Assembly: GCA_002840645.1 (NCBI GenBank)
Contig: PHBO01000001.1
Coordinates: 156,731 to 220,730 of the forward strand
Reading direction: 5' to 3'
Length of the DNA: 64,000 bases
Origin: Candidatus Cloacimonetes bacterium HGW-Cloacimonetes-3
GTDB lineage: Bacteria > Cloacimonadota > Cloacimonadia > Cloacimonadales > Cloacimonadaceae
Shown here: positions 1 through 9,574 of the stretch, in pieces
Layout of the letters: each line of letters opens with the position of its first letter
Numbering within the stretch: position 1 is the stretch's first letter
Position numbers and translations under genes: made by a program
The notes under the pieces: model-generated
Databases searched by the model: none
What the model was told of the DNA's origin: nothing
The model's input: the letters and a program-made list of their open reading frames with translations, nothing else

Positions 1-2
1 TT

Positions 3-269
3 TTCCTAAACGTACGGGGTGCAAAGCTTAGCCGTATGGGCTTCTGGAAAATCCTGCGCTTAGCAGTGATAGCTGCCGGGATAAAGAAGGATGTTACACC
101 TCACACTTTCCGGCACAGTTTCGCCACTCACCTGTTGGAAGCAGGTGTTAACCTACGCATTGTGCAGGCTTTATTGGGACACGCAAGTATAAACACTACT
201 CAAATTTACACTCATGTGGACATGCGCAGGCTGATTGAAACCCATTCTTTGTACCATCCAAGAGCATAA
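3..269 (+). CDS. xerD: Tyrosine recombinase XerC/XerD C-terminal part (5' truncated by window start)
   Basis: Frame is open to the window edge ([18 protein letters not shown]...); [15 protein letters not shown]...[16 protein letters not shown] contains the HxxR and GH...Y catalytic motifs of Xer recombinases. Confidence 0.9.
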   Translation, partial: FLNVRGAKLSRMGFWKILRLAVIAAGIKKDVTPHTFRHSFATHLLEAGVNLRIVQALLGHASINTTQIYTHVDMRRLIETHSLYHPRA

Positions 270-293
270 TAATTAAGCATATAGGAGAAAACA

Positions 294-1271
294 ATGAAAC
301 TAAGCTATCTACTTATCCCGGCTCTGTTAGCCACATTATCCATAAGTGCTTGTGGCAAGAAAGAGCAGCAAAAGCAAGAATCTGAGAAGGTTAGTGTAAC
401 CTTGGACTGGACTCCCAATACCAATCACACCGGTTTATATGTAGCCAAAGAGCTTGGTTACTTTACTGAGGTGGGTTTGGATGTGGATATCCTGCAGCCC
501 GGACAGGGAGTAACAGATCAAATCGTTGCAGCGGGGAAAAGCCAGTTTGGAGTTAGTTATCAGGAAAACGTGATTCGCGCACGTAGTGAAAGCATACCTT
601 TGGTTTCCATTGCTGCCATTATTCAACATAACACTTCCGGATTTGCATCTCTTAAAACGGCAGGGATAAAAGCTCCCAAAGACTTTGAAGGCAAGCGTTA
701 CGGTTCTTGGGATTCTCCTTCAGAGCAGGCAATCTTAAAGAATATCATGACCAAGAATAAAGCTGATTTCTCGGCGGTTAAGATAGTCTCAGGTGTTTAT
801 GATTTCTTCTCCACCATAGGCAAAGACGCTGATTTCGAATGGATTTATTACGGCTGGGATGGCGTTGAAGCAAAACGCAGAGGCATTGAGATTGATTACA
901 TTGCGCTTAAAGACCTTAACCCTGTTTTCGATTACTATACCCCTGTGATCATAACCAACGAAAAGCTGCTAAGCGAAAACCCCGAATTAGCCAAAAAATT
1001 CCTCACTGCCGTCTCCCGCGGTTATGAATACTGCATAGCAAATCCCCAAAAAGCTGCCGACATCCTGATGAAACATGTACCAGAATTGAACGCAGAACAG
1101 GTGAAACTAAGCATGGAATACCTTGCCAAAGAGTATCAATCGGATGCTACAAAGTGGGGAAGCCAGAAGCCTGAGGTATGGCAACGCTTTATTGACTGGA
1201 TGTATGTGGAACGCTTGATTCCTATAAGCGTGGAAACTGCTAAAGCATACTCTAACGATTATTTACCATAA
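294..1271 (+). CDS. ABC transporter substrate-binding lipoprotein, NMT1/THI5-like
   Basis: Lipobox LSISAC; VTLDWTPNTNHTGLYVAKELGYFTEVGLDV is typical of NMT1/THI5-like proteins. Confidence 0.88.
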   Translation: MKLSYLLIPALLATLSISACGKKEQQKQESEKVSVTLDWTPNTNHTGLYVAKELGYFTEVGLDVDILQPGQGVTDQIVAAGKSQFGVSYQENVIRARSESIPLVSIAAIIQHNTSGFASLKTAGIKAPKDFEGKRYGSWDSPSEQAILKNIMTKNKADFSAVKIVSGVYDFFSTIGKDADFEWIYYGWDGVEAKRRGIEIDYIALKDLNPVFDYYTPVIITNEKLLSENPELAKKFLTAVSRGYEYCIANPQKAADILMKHVPELNAEQVKLSMEYLAKEYQSDATKWGSQKPEVWQRFIDWMYVERLIPISVETAKAYSNDYLP

Positions 1272-1275
1272 TAAC

Positions 1276-2037
1276 ATGCATACACTGCCTCCAAGCGACA
1301 ATTCTATCATACTGGAAGCAAAAGGGATAAAGAAGTCATTTCTCTTTCGCAATAGTATTTCTGTGGTATTGGAGGCAGTGGATTTCCATATCCACCAGGG
1401 AGAGTTTGTAAGCATTATCGGACCCAGCGGATGTGGCAAGAGTACCTTTCTGGAGCTGCTGGCAGGCATTAGTAAGCCGGATTTCGGGCAGATATTTTTG
1501 AACCAAGAGGATATCACCGGAAGAACAGGTTATCTGGGTTACATGCCTCAGGATGATTTGCTTTTCCCCTGGCTTAATACCATGCAGAATATACTGTTAC
1601 CTATTAGGGTTCGCAGCGGTGATATAAACCAAGCCAAGCAGATAATTGAGGAACTCCTTCCCCTGTTTGGGCTTAGTAATCATGCCCATCACCTCCCGCA
1701 TCAGCTTTCCGGGGGCTTAAGGCAACGGGTGGCACTGCTTAGAACCTATATGTGCAGTACAAAAGTCTTGCTGTTGGACGAGCCTCTTGCCAGTCTGGAT
1801 TCGCTAACTCGCGCTCAGCTACAAACCTGGCTGAAAGAAATTGTCCGTAAACTTAATGTTACCGTTATTCTCGTAACCCACGATATTGACGAAGCAATTG
1901 CTCTGTCTGATAGAATCGAACTGATGAGCAAAGACCCGGGAACTTTTATCCAAAGCATCAATATAGCTGCTATGCGTGGGAAAGACGATACTACCAGGCT
2001 TGAGCTGAAAGCAATGATTCGGGGGATGTTCATTTAA
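1276..2037 (+). CDS. ABC transporter ATP-binding protein (nitrate/sulfonate/taurine/thiamine-precursor type)
   Basis: Walker A GPSGCGKST, signature LSGGLRQRVALLR, Walker B VLLLDEPLASLD, H-loop VTHD. Confidence 0.92.
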   Translation: MHTLPPSDNSIILEAKGIKKSFLFRNSISVVLEAVDFHIHQGEFVSIIGPSGCGKSTFLELLAGISKPDFGQIFLNQEDITGRTGYLGYMPQDDLLFPWLNTMQNILLPIRVRSGDINQAKQIIEELLPLFGLSNHAHHLPHQLSGGLRQRVALLRTYMCSTKVLLLDEPLASLDSLTRAQLQTWLKEIVRKLNVTVILVTHDIDEAIALSDRIELMSKDPGTFIQSINIAAMRGKDDTTRLELKAMIRGMFI

Positions 2038-2098
2038 CGCATACCGGTTCATTCTTCATCGTTTTTCCTTACTTCGAAACCTCTATCAATCCTCACTT

Positions 2099-2130
2099 AT
2101 TGCCCACAAGGTCCGTAATGAGTGGGCAAT
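2099..2130. terminator. Hairpin between convergent genes (possible bidirectional terminator)
   Basis: ATTGCCCAC ... GTGGGCAAT 9-bp inverted repeat between the stops of two convergent genes; no strong T-tract. Confidence 0.4.
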
Positions 2131-2166
2131 GATAGGGCAATGCTTGAAAGTGAAGAGGGATAAAAG

Positions 2167-2943
2167 TTAGCTAAAGAACAAATTATACACAATTCTGGCA
2201 AGCAGCAATAGCAGAGCAAGGATGAACACTTCTTTGATCAGCTTGTTGCCCTTTAGGATAACCAGTTTAGAGCCGATGATGTTGCCCGTGATGCCACAGA
2301 TTGCACCGGGTATGGCAATAGGGAAAAAGATACTGCCCGATACCGCAAAGGTTATCAGTGCTGCCACATTGGAGGCAAGATTCACTACCTTGGTATTGCC
2401 ATTGGCTTTGATAAAGTCATAGTGCATCAGAGAAGCGTAGATAAGGATGAGGAAAGTCCCTGTTCCGGGTCCGAAGAAACCGTCATAAAAGCCGATCACC
2501 AATCCTGCGATGCTGCCAAGTGTTAACCGGTAACCCAGTTTTAGCAGATGTGCATTGTTTTTTAAACCCATCTTACGGCTGCTAAGCGACACCACTGTGA
2601 TGATAGGGATAAGGATAACCAGAAGATAATTAAGCAACTTAGGCGATACTCTCAGAGCAGTGGAAGCCCCAAGCCACGAACCCACTAACGCAAGGGCTGC
2701 ACTCGCCAAGGCTACAGGGATATCTATCATCTTGGCTCTAAAATAGTTTAGCGTGGAAAACAGGGTGCCGAAGCAAGATGAAAACTTATTAGTGCCAAGG
2801 GCTACATGGGGTGGCAATCCTATGCTCCAATATGCGGGGAGCGAGATTAAGCCGCCACCTCCGGCGATGGCATCTATGAAACCAGCCAGGAAGATGAAGG
2901 GAAGTGCAATTGCGTAATCCAAAGGGCTAAGAGAAATCATCAT
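2167..2943 (-). CDS. Sulfite exporter TauE/SafE (TSUP) family membrane protein
   Basis: Hydrophobic protein with FLAGFIDAIAGGGGLISLPAYWSIGLPPHVALGTNKF and GFYDGFFGPGTGTFLI motifs. Confidence 0.88.
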   Translation of the reverse strand: MMISLSPLDYAIALPFIFLAGFIDAIAGGGGLISLPAYWSIGLPPHVALGTNKFSSCFGTLFSTLNYFRAKMIDIPVALASAALALVGSWLGASTALRVSPKLLNYLLVILIPIITVVSLSSRKMGLKNNAHLLKLGYRLTLGSIAGLVIGFYDGFFGPGTGTFLILIYASLMHYDFIKANGNTKVVNLASNVAALITFAVSGSIFFPIAIPGAICGITGNIIGSKLVILKGNKLIKEVFILALLLLLARIVYNLFFS

Positions 2944-5900
2944 TATAATTCTGCCTTAAACTCAAGTTTCAGTTCGTGTTTGCTTTTTTCATCGGGGTAA
3001 TCGTTAAAGCGGTATTCCATAGAAACGCTGCTGAAGCTGTTTATGCGGTAGATACCACTGGTGTTAAAGCCGGTGATCCAGCCTTCCCTTTTCTGGGGTA
3101 AAAAGCCAAAATAACTGCTACCGGAAAGGAAATTCCGCCGTAGGGAAAAGGACGCCGAGATACGGTACTTCTGCATCCAAACACTACGCAGAGTGGGGGA
3201 TAGCATGTAGCTACTAAGGGTGTAATCCTCGCTGCCGTTTTGCTTAGCACCGTTTTCGGAACTATAAGCGAATTCTGTCTGGATACTGCTTTGGGTGGCA
3301 AGGTTGCGTTGAATTGAAGCACTCATGTTTTGCACGCTTACTTTCGATAGATAACGAGAATCGCTGGTGCTTTCGTGGTTGTATTGCAGCCTGGTATTAT
3401 AGGGGTTATAGCCTTTGATGTCCATCTGTGCGCCACGAGACAGACTGTAACTGCGCTCCAGGCTTTGGTAACGTTTATCCAGGCTTCTATCCACATTAAG
3501 CTGTAAATTACCGGTTATCCGGTTGGAGATAACATTCAGCCAAAGAGTTTGCTGGAAGGTCTGTTTTCCATAGATGGTGTGAGCTTCGCTATACACTTCT
3601 CCCGGCAGAAACAGATAGCTTTTCCAGTTAGCGTGGTTTACGCTTTGTTCGTTCAGGTTCAGGGAAGTATCGCTGTGCCAGCGTTTGAAGAACTCTTTGC
3701 TGCTAAGCGTTGCGGGTTTCAGGTACAAATTTAACTGAGTGTTTATTTCGGAGGACAGGCTTCCATTCGCACTGGTGATATACACATAATCGAAATCGCC
3801 GGAAGAGACGCTAACTCCGGTGCTGTCGTAAACACCCAAGCCATTGCCGATGTATTGCAGCTCGCGAATCTTGGGGTAAAACTCGGTTTGGTTTAGCTGA
3901 TAGTTTACAAACAGGCTTATTGCCTTTTTCATAAAATTGTGGCTGGAACGGAAGTTTACCAGATCATAATTGGATTTGGGACTACTGGTGGATGCGGCTT
4001 GGTTTAGCTCACGGTGCGTCGCATCTACATCAATGTGGTGTTCGGCAGTGCTAAGCAAGTGCTTAACAGCGTAGGTTTGGCTGTTGCCCACCTCAATCCA
4101 GTTGGGGCTCTTCAGCTTGGAAACATCATCGCTATAGCTTACCTGGGTGAAGATACTGCTGGTGTTACCAAGACTGATTGTTGGGGAGAGCTTCTGGTAT
4201 GAAGAGCCATAAGTGCCATTATCCAGTAGATTGTACAGCCCGTTCAGCTTAAGTTTCAGCCGTCTGTACGCCCACGAAGCATCAGCCTGGTGGTATTGAA
4301 GCTGTCCGTTTGGTTTGTCAGCCGCACGGTAATCCTGCTGGGATATGGTGCTACGGATATTTATGGCAGGGATAATCCCTAACGCCGGGGATGTAGATAA
4401 GAAACGGAGGGCTTTTTGTTCATAGAAATCATCAATATCTTTGTAGCGGAACATGAGAGTGCTATTCGATCCCTGTGTGCCGCTGCTGATACTAAGATTA
4501 GTTTCGCTTTGCGCCAGAGAATCGGCACTTTCCAAACCGGATAAATCAAATTCCAGTTCGGGATTGCGGTATTTACCGAACAGAAAGCTCTTGGCTGCTC
4601 GTTGCTCGCGGTCTATCCGTAGCTTCACAAGTGAGATGGGCAGCTCTGCATAAGCATAGATAATACCGCTCTGATTGTCATCATCATCTTTAGGTGAGAT
4701 GCTGTTCCGGTCGTTTAAGGTGCCTATCGCCTCAATCCCGGCGTTTAATTGCCCATTGCCGTAAGATAGTGCAAGATCAAGATTGCCTTGCTTCACGGGG
4801 GCTAAAAGGCGTTTTTTTGGCAGCCATGATCCAAGCCCATTACCCATGTAGCGAAATTTACCGGGAGAGTATTCCTGATAATCACCACTACTAAATCCAA
4901 CATAGCTAAAGATTATGTTGTATTCTGCGCTGATGTCCGGATAGGCATATTCATAGTATTCTATTCCGCTTTGGCTGATAATCTTCCGGTAATAGCCCTC
5001 ACCCGGTTCCACTTGCGTGATGCCATCTCCCCAAACTAAATTGTCACCTGCATTACTCAGTGAATCAAGATCGGAAGCGGTGAAATCAAACAGCAAGGGA
5101 TGTTTTTTATCGTCCTGCTGCCAAATGAATTGATGAGAGAGGCTTAGATGGTTGCCGAGTTTTATGGTGGAGGAATTGATAAAGCTGCTGATGGCAAAGT
5201 ATTCGTCTGTATATTGAAAGCGCACCAGAACTTGGTTTGTGGAGCTTATCAAGCGTTTGAACATCAGGCTGCCTTCGGCGTAGTCTATGGTATAATCTAT
5301 ACCTCGATCCCATCGGCTGCCATCCACAAACACTTCTTCGCTTCCCGCCACTACGATGAAGCCCGGCTGAAAGTCGTTTGCGCGCAGATAGTATGGTCCC
5401 TGCTTGCCATCCACAATTGCCGGGTTAAGGGAAGTGCTTTTACCGTTTCCGGCAGAATAAGCTGCCTGAACTGCATGTTTATCTTTGTACCAAGCGTTAA
5501 TACCTTCAAATTTGCTTTGATACTCCATATACCTGCTTCCGCTTAGCTTTAGTTCAATATCGCCCATGGCGAGTTCATACTTGTTGCCATACACTTTTAT
5601 GAACACCTTGTCCAGAGAGCTAAGTTCCTTGGAATCGCCTTCCGGGGATAAGCGGGATTGGCTGTCGGAGAGCTGTGCCGAGATAGAAACCCCTTGGGCT
5701 AATTCCCCGGAGAGATTTACAAACAGGGATTGCTTCAGGTCGAATGCCTCATCGTCCGAAAAAGTGATAGCGAAGGTTTTAACACCCTGTATTTCCAGCT
5801 TAGTATCTCCCGCAAACGCTGGGTTAGCACGCCGTTTAAGGCTGGTGAACAGGCTGTCGCTACGGGCTTTGCTTTCCCACCTTTGCAGGGTAACATTCAG

Positions 5901-6185
5901 GCTGGGGGGAACTTGGATGAATTCCACATATAACACAGGCGCAGCGGGGATTGTTAGCAGTAGCAGCTCTGCCGTGGAATAGTTCATCTTGTAATCCACT
6001 CCGCTAATCAGCAGCAGGCTATCTGCATAAACGCTTTCACTGTGATGGATGAGGGGCTTATCGGCAATGATGTAGCGGTTTTGGTCTATATTCAGAACCA
6101 CGGTTTTTTGCTGAAACAGGCTTTGTGCGGAGAGAGGAAGAAAAATTGTAAGGAATAGCAGAGCAGTAAGTTTGGAGGCTGCCAA
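2943..6185 (-). CDS. Large putative outer-membrane / surface protein (unknown function)
   Basis: Signal peptide-like N-terminus, 1080 aa rich in alternating beta-strand-like segments, overlaps the TSUP start. Confidence 0.6.
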   Translation of the reverse strand: MAASKLTALLFLTIFLPLSAQSLFQQKTVVLNIDQNRYIIADKPLIHHSESVYADSLLLISGVDYKMNYSTAELLLLTIPAAPVLYVEFIQVPPSLNVTLQRWESKARSDSLFTSLKRRANPAFAGDTKLEIQGVKTFAITFSDDEAFDLKQSLFVNLSGELAQGVSISAQLSDSQSRLSPEGDSKELSSLDKVFIKVYGNKYELAMGDIELKLSGSRYMEYQSKFEGINAWYKDKHAVQAAYSAGNGKSTSLNPAIVDGKQGPYYLRANDFQPGFIVVAGSEEVFVDGSRWDRGIDYTIDYAEGSLMFKRLISSTNQVLVRFQYTDEYFAISSFINSSTIKLGNHLSLSHQFIWQQDDKKHPLLFDFTASDLDSLSNAGDNLVWGDGITQVEPGEGYYRKIISQSGIEYYEYAYPDISAEYNIIFSYVGFSSGDYQEYSPGKFRYMGNGLGSWLPKKRLLAPVKQGNLDLALSYGNGQLNAGIEAIGTLNDRNSISPKDDDDNQSGIIYAYAELPISLVKLRIDREQRAAKSFLFGKYRNPELEFDLSGLESADSLAQSETNLSISSGTQGSNSTLMFRYKDIDDFYEQKALRFLSTSPALGIIPAINIRSTISQQDYRAADKPNGQLQYHQADASWAYRRLKLKLNGLYNLLDNGTYGSSYQKLSPTISLGNTSSIFTQVSYSDDVSKLKSPNWIEVGNSQTYAVKHLLSTAEHHIDVDATHRELNQAASTSSPKSNYDLVNFRSSHNFMKKAISLFVNYQLNQTEFYPKIRELQYIGNGLGVYDSTGVSVSSGDFDYVYITSANGSLSSEINTQLNLYLKPATLSSKEFFKRWHSDTSLNLNEQSVNHANWKSYLFLPGEVYSEAHTIYGKQTFQQTLWLNVISNRITGNLQLNVDRSLDKRYQSLERSYSLSRGAQMDIKGYNPYNTRLQYNHESTSDSRYLSKVSVQNMSASIQRNLATQSSIQTEFAYSSENGAKQNGSEDYTLSSYMLSPTLRSVWMQKYRISASFSLRRNFLSGSSYFGFLPQKREGWITGFNTSGIYRINSFSSVSMEYRFNDYPDEKSKHELKLEFKAEL

Positions 6186-6189
6186 GGGA

Positions 6190-6642
6190 TTAAACTTTGT
6201 GAATAACGTAAGTTACAACACCCCAGATAGCGAAATCCATGCCCTCGTGGATATGGATGGAAGGGTAATCCTCGCTTTCGGGCATCAGAAAGTATTCTTT
6301 TGCTTCAATCTTTAGCCGCTTCACGGTAAGTTCTCCATCCACAATGGCGATAACGATGCGGTTATGGGTGGCATCCAAAGAACGATCCACTACCAGAATG
6401 TCATCCGGCTGAATGCCCGCTCCCACCATGGAATAGCCATCCACGCGCACAAAGAAGGTGGCGGCGGGATGAGCAACCATATATTCGTTCAAGTCCAGCT
6501 TGCCTTCGATGTAGTCCTGAGCAGGGGAGGGAAAGCCGGCGGAGATTTTGGATGCCATTAATGGACGGAACAGTTTCTTACCTTCCCGGTAGCTATAAAT
6601 TGCTTTTACGGAGCCATCGTTACTTAGTTTCATAGCTTGCAT
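6190..6642 (-). CDS. umuD: UmuD-like S24 peptidase
   Basis: Cleavage-site-like AGFPSPAQDYIE, Ser motif VDGYSMVGAGI, Lys region DGELTVKRL. Confidence 0.85.
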   Translation of the reverse strand: MQAMKLSNDGSVKAIYSYREGKKLFRPLMASKISAGFPSPAQDYIEGKLDLNEYMVAHPAATFFVRVDGYSMVGAGIQPDDILVVDRSLDATHNRIVIAIVDGELTVKRLKIEAKEYFLMPESEDYPSIHIHEGMDFAIWGVVTYVIHKV

Positions 6643-6693
6643 AAAAAAGGGGACGGATGGAGCTAAGCCACCCGTCCACTGGTTTATAATGCT

Positions 6694-7881
6694 TTATTTA
6701 GGCATCTTTTTGTCTTTAAGAATGTTCTTTGCCTGGGTTCCCCACTTGGGGTCGTTTTGGATGCGTTCCAAATCTACCTTGGCAGAGCTGTAGTTTTTAA
6801 GCTGGTAATAAGCCAAGCCGCGTAACATCAATGCATCTGCATCGCGGGAATCGGCTGCTAAAGTCATAGTAGCATAAGTTACCACTTTCTGATAGGTTTT
6901 GGTGCTGTTATAATAGCCGGCAAGCACTTTGGCAAGCTGGGGGTCACGGTCTAAACCTATGGATTTCTCATAGTATTCCACCATCTTTTTCTTGTTGCCA
7001 AGCTCATCGTAATTGTTGCCGATCATACTATAGTATTTTGCCAGTTCACCGGTGGGTGGATTTGTGGCTACTAACTTTTCCAAGTATATATTGGCATTTG
7101 TCCAGTCCTTAGCGTTACGATAGAAATTCACCATCCGGCGGTTCATATCTGCATCAGGTCTTAATGCCAGAGCTTTGGCATAGTACTTTCCCGCTTCCAC
7201 GTTATTGCCGCGTTCCTCATATCGTTCGGCAAGGTTTATAAAGGCTGCCGGATCCTGTGATGCTTCTGCGTATTTTATCAGAACTGCGTAGGCGCGGGTA
7301 TCGTCTTTGATATTATCGCGTAGCACAAAGAACTTGGCATTAAGAGTTTCGGGGTCATTCGGCTGCATTTCCAGAATAGCATCGTAGTATTGAATTGCTT
7401 CTTCGTATCGCCCTGCGTTTTTTAAGGAGATGGCAAGGTTATTGTAAACGCCAAGGATATTCTTGTTCAGTTCTGCTTGGGTTATTCTTTGCGGACTGAT
7501 GGTTTTGTAGATAGTTAAAGCGTTTTGATAGTTAATGATAGCTTCGTTATACATCTGTGATCCCATGCTATCGCTCGCCATGTCGATGTGTGATTTGGCG
7601 ATGTTCAGGTTCATCTTCTCGATATTTATCGATATTGAATCGCTGGGTACAGCAGTAGGGGCTGCTTCACTAAACAGAGCTATTGCCTCTGTGAAAGAGA
7701 TAATGGCTTCATTATAAAGCTTTTCATCGTAGGCATCATTACCGGCTGCCGAGGCTTCGTGAGCAAGTGCAAGGGGGTTGCGAACGGGAACAACTTCCTG
7801 CGGCACACGTTTGTTTCCGCCACAGGCAGTTAGTATGAGCATAGCTACTATGCTTATGAGACATAAAATCTTTAGTTTCAT
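6694..7881 (-). CDS. TPR-repeat lipoprotein
   Basis: Lipobox ILTACGG and multiple TPR repeats; start placed at Met6 of the supplied ORF because GGAGG lies just upstream of ATG 7881. Confidence 0.8.
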   Translation of the reverse strand: MKLKILCLISIVAMLILTACGGNKRVPQEVVPVRNPLALAHEASAAGNDAYDEKLYNEAIISFTEAIALFSEAAPTAVPSDSISINIEKMNLNIAKSHIDMASDSMGSQMYNEAIINYQNALTIYKTISPQRITQAELNKNILGVYNNLAISLKNAGRYEEAIQYYDAILEMQPNDPETLNAKFFVLRDNIKDDTRAYAVLIKYAEASQDPAAFINLAERYEERGNNVEAGKYYAKALALRPDADMNRRMVNFYRNAKDWTNANIYLEKLVATNPPTGELAKYYSMIGNNYDELGNKKKMVEYYEKSIGLDRDPQLAKVLAGYYNSTKTYQKVVTYATMTLAADSRDADALMLRGLAYYQLKNYSSAKVDLERIQNDPKWGTQAKNILKDKKMPK

Positions 7882-8100
7882 GAGTAAATCCTCCATATTC
7901 TTTTGATTCCTAAAGCGTTGCTAAGCGGTTTTTTGTCAACTTAAAAAGCTACCCATCGAGTTTTTGTTATTTTTTTTGCAGATTATTTTGATATTCTTCA
8001 ACATTGCCTAACTTACTAATATACAAGTATTAACAAAGAATGGCTAAGCCGTGAACCCGCAATAAATCGTTATTCCGATTTAAATCAACACTTTTTTCTA

Positions 8101-8129
8101 TTGACAGAAATTTAGAAGTGCATTTATAT
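8101..8129 (+). promoter_or_regulatory. Sigma70-type promoter upstream of the HU gene
   Basis: TTGACA (8101-8106), 17-nt spacer, TTATAT (8124-8129). Confidence 0.65.
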
Positions 8130-8177
8130 CAGCCCAATATGACTCTCACTCTTATCACAAAACTAATAGGAGGTAAT

Positions 8178-8453
8178 ATGAGCAGAGATGATTTAGTAAA
8201 AAAGATCGCAGGTGCAGCCGGCATTTCCCAGAAAGTAGCCGGTCTTGCCCTCGCCGCAGTTCTTGAAGGCGTCACCGAAACCCTCAAACAGGGTGGAAAG
8301 GTTTCATTGGTAGGTTTTGGTTCTTTCAGCGTTGCCCAGCGCAAAGCTCGCAACGGTATCAATCCCAAAACTAAAAAGCCTCTTAAAATTCCAGCTCGCA
8401 AAGTACCAGTTTTCAAAGCCGGTAAAAAGCTGAAAGAGGCTGTAAAAAAGTAA
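8178..8453 (+). CDS. hup: HU/IHF-family DNA-binding protein
   Basis: MSRDDLVKKIAGAAGISQK...GKVSLVGFGSFSVAQRKARNGINPKTKKPLKIPARKVPVFKAGKKLK; SD AGGAGG at 8168-8173. Confidence 0.95.
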   Translation: MSRDDLVKKIAGAAGISQKVAGLALAAVLEGVTETLKQGGKVSLVGFGSFSVAQRKARNGINPKTKKPLKIPARKVPVFKAGKKLKEAVKK

Positions 8454-8479
8454 CCCATTAATTCACATTCCTTAGGTAA

Positions 8480-8509
8480 GGCAGAAAGGTAACTTTCTGC
8501 CTTTTCTTT
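8480..8509 (+). terminator. Rho-independent terminator of the HU gene
   Basis: GGCAGAAAG gtaa CTTTCTGCC followed by TTTTCTTT. Confidence 0.88.
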
Positions 8510-8693
8510 GTAGGTGAAATCCTTTATTAAACCAACACGGGGTTTAGCCGATAGAACCTTGACACACGGTTCTGATAGCCTTTGTGTTCTATGCAGGTTC
8601 CGAGGGGTTCCGCTCGCTGCACACCCTCGCTATGATAATACGCCAGCAAGGGCTTTAATTGGCGATCTTCCTATGATTTTATAACACCACTAA

Positions 8694-8874
8694 GTCTGGA
8701 GTCGATTCGGCTTAGATATCTTTTTACGGACAAATAACTGTTATAGCCGGAAGGACTACAGAGACACTAACAGGTGTTTTAACTGGCAAAGCCGTAGCAA
8801 GCTTACGCTGTAGTCCATGTCGCAGCATAAATCTCAATAACTGCAAAGTTACCTATGCGACATCGACTCCAGAC
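8694..8874. other. Candidate structured RNA / cruciform element (cloverleaf-like nested inverted repeats)
   Basis: Outer stem 8694-8704/8864-8874 (11 bp) encloses 8753-8761/8808-8816 (9 bp), 8817-8824/8856-8863 (8 bp) and a weak 5-bp stem; inner hairpin UAACU-GCAA-AGUUA has a GNRA loop. No convincing ORF. Confidence 0.45.
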
Positions 8875-9517
8875 ACAATGCGACCCAACAAATATAAGTA
8901 TAAACACAGAGGTTACAACTACAAGAGTATGATGCCAGATGCCAAAAAGAACGCATGCCAACTCCCATCACTTCATCATCATTGGCTTACACTGTAACAG
9001 AGAGAAGGAGACAAGAAGTAGTAGCATAGCAGTATAGTATTATATATCATATATATAGATATATGTAATGTCTCTTGTAATCTCCCTTTTCTTCTGCCGT
9101 GTACACTGGAAAACGATGAATGATAAAACCAATGAAAAAGGCGTGTTTTAAGCCCGCCTTACTCGCTATAATCTATTCTCTCTTATTTCCCTCCAGCCCT
9201 ACTTGCCCGTTCATCTCTACACCAGATGAATTTCCCATTCCGGTATTGGAGATGTTTATGCAGAATCCGGCTATCCAGGCTATCTTTGGGATAGCTGTCC
9301 CGTATTCTTGTTATACTCATTTTCACGCAGGAGTAGCTGTTATTATCGCTGCTGACCTTAAACATGCGTAGCGTAACAGCGCTAATATCCCCAGCGGCAG
9401 GATACCGCCTACTTCCATTGCTATCTTCGTGAAGATGATGTATCTGTTCTCGGAGCTGGACGAAGGGCATATCGATCTGGCAGCCCCCACAATAACAAAC
9501 ATATTGCGTAAAAAAAG

Positions 9518-9544
9518 CCACGGAGGGCACAATACCCTCCGTGG
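9518..9544 (-). terminator. Rho-independent terminator for the 1.0-kaa secreted protein gene
   Basis: Perfect 10-bp stem CCACGGAGGG/CCCTCCGTGG with 7-nt loop, followed on the minus strand by CTTTTTTT. Confidence 0.85.
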
Positions 9545-9574
9545 TTTCTTACGTATATTTCGGCAGTTGTGCTA

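Noticed and set aside
5148-5546. Many antisense ORFs within long coding genes (e.g. 5148-5546, 15706-16083, 23912-24562, 56861-57598)
   Set aside because: Fully opposite strongly supported genes and without recognisable motifs.
8694-8874. tRNA, tmRNA, RNase P or SRP RNA
   Set aside because: Hallmark conserved sequences of these RNAs were not found; only the stem arrangement is supported.
9120-9540. ORFs on both strands (e.g. 9183-9530 -, 9120-9371 +)
   Set aside because: No recognisable motifs, conflicting overlapping frames, no clear start signals; a hairpin near 9139-9161 suggests a possible short transcript but evidence is weak.
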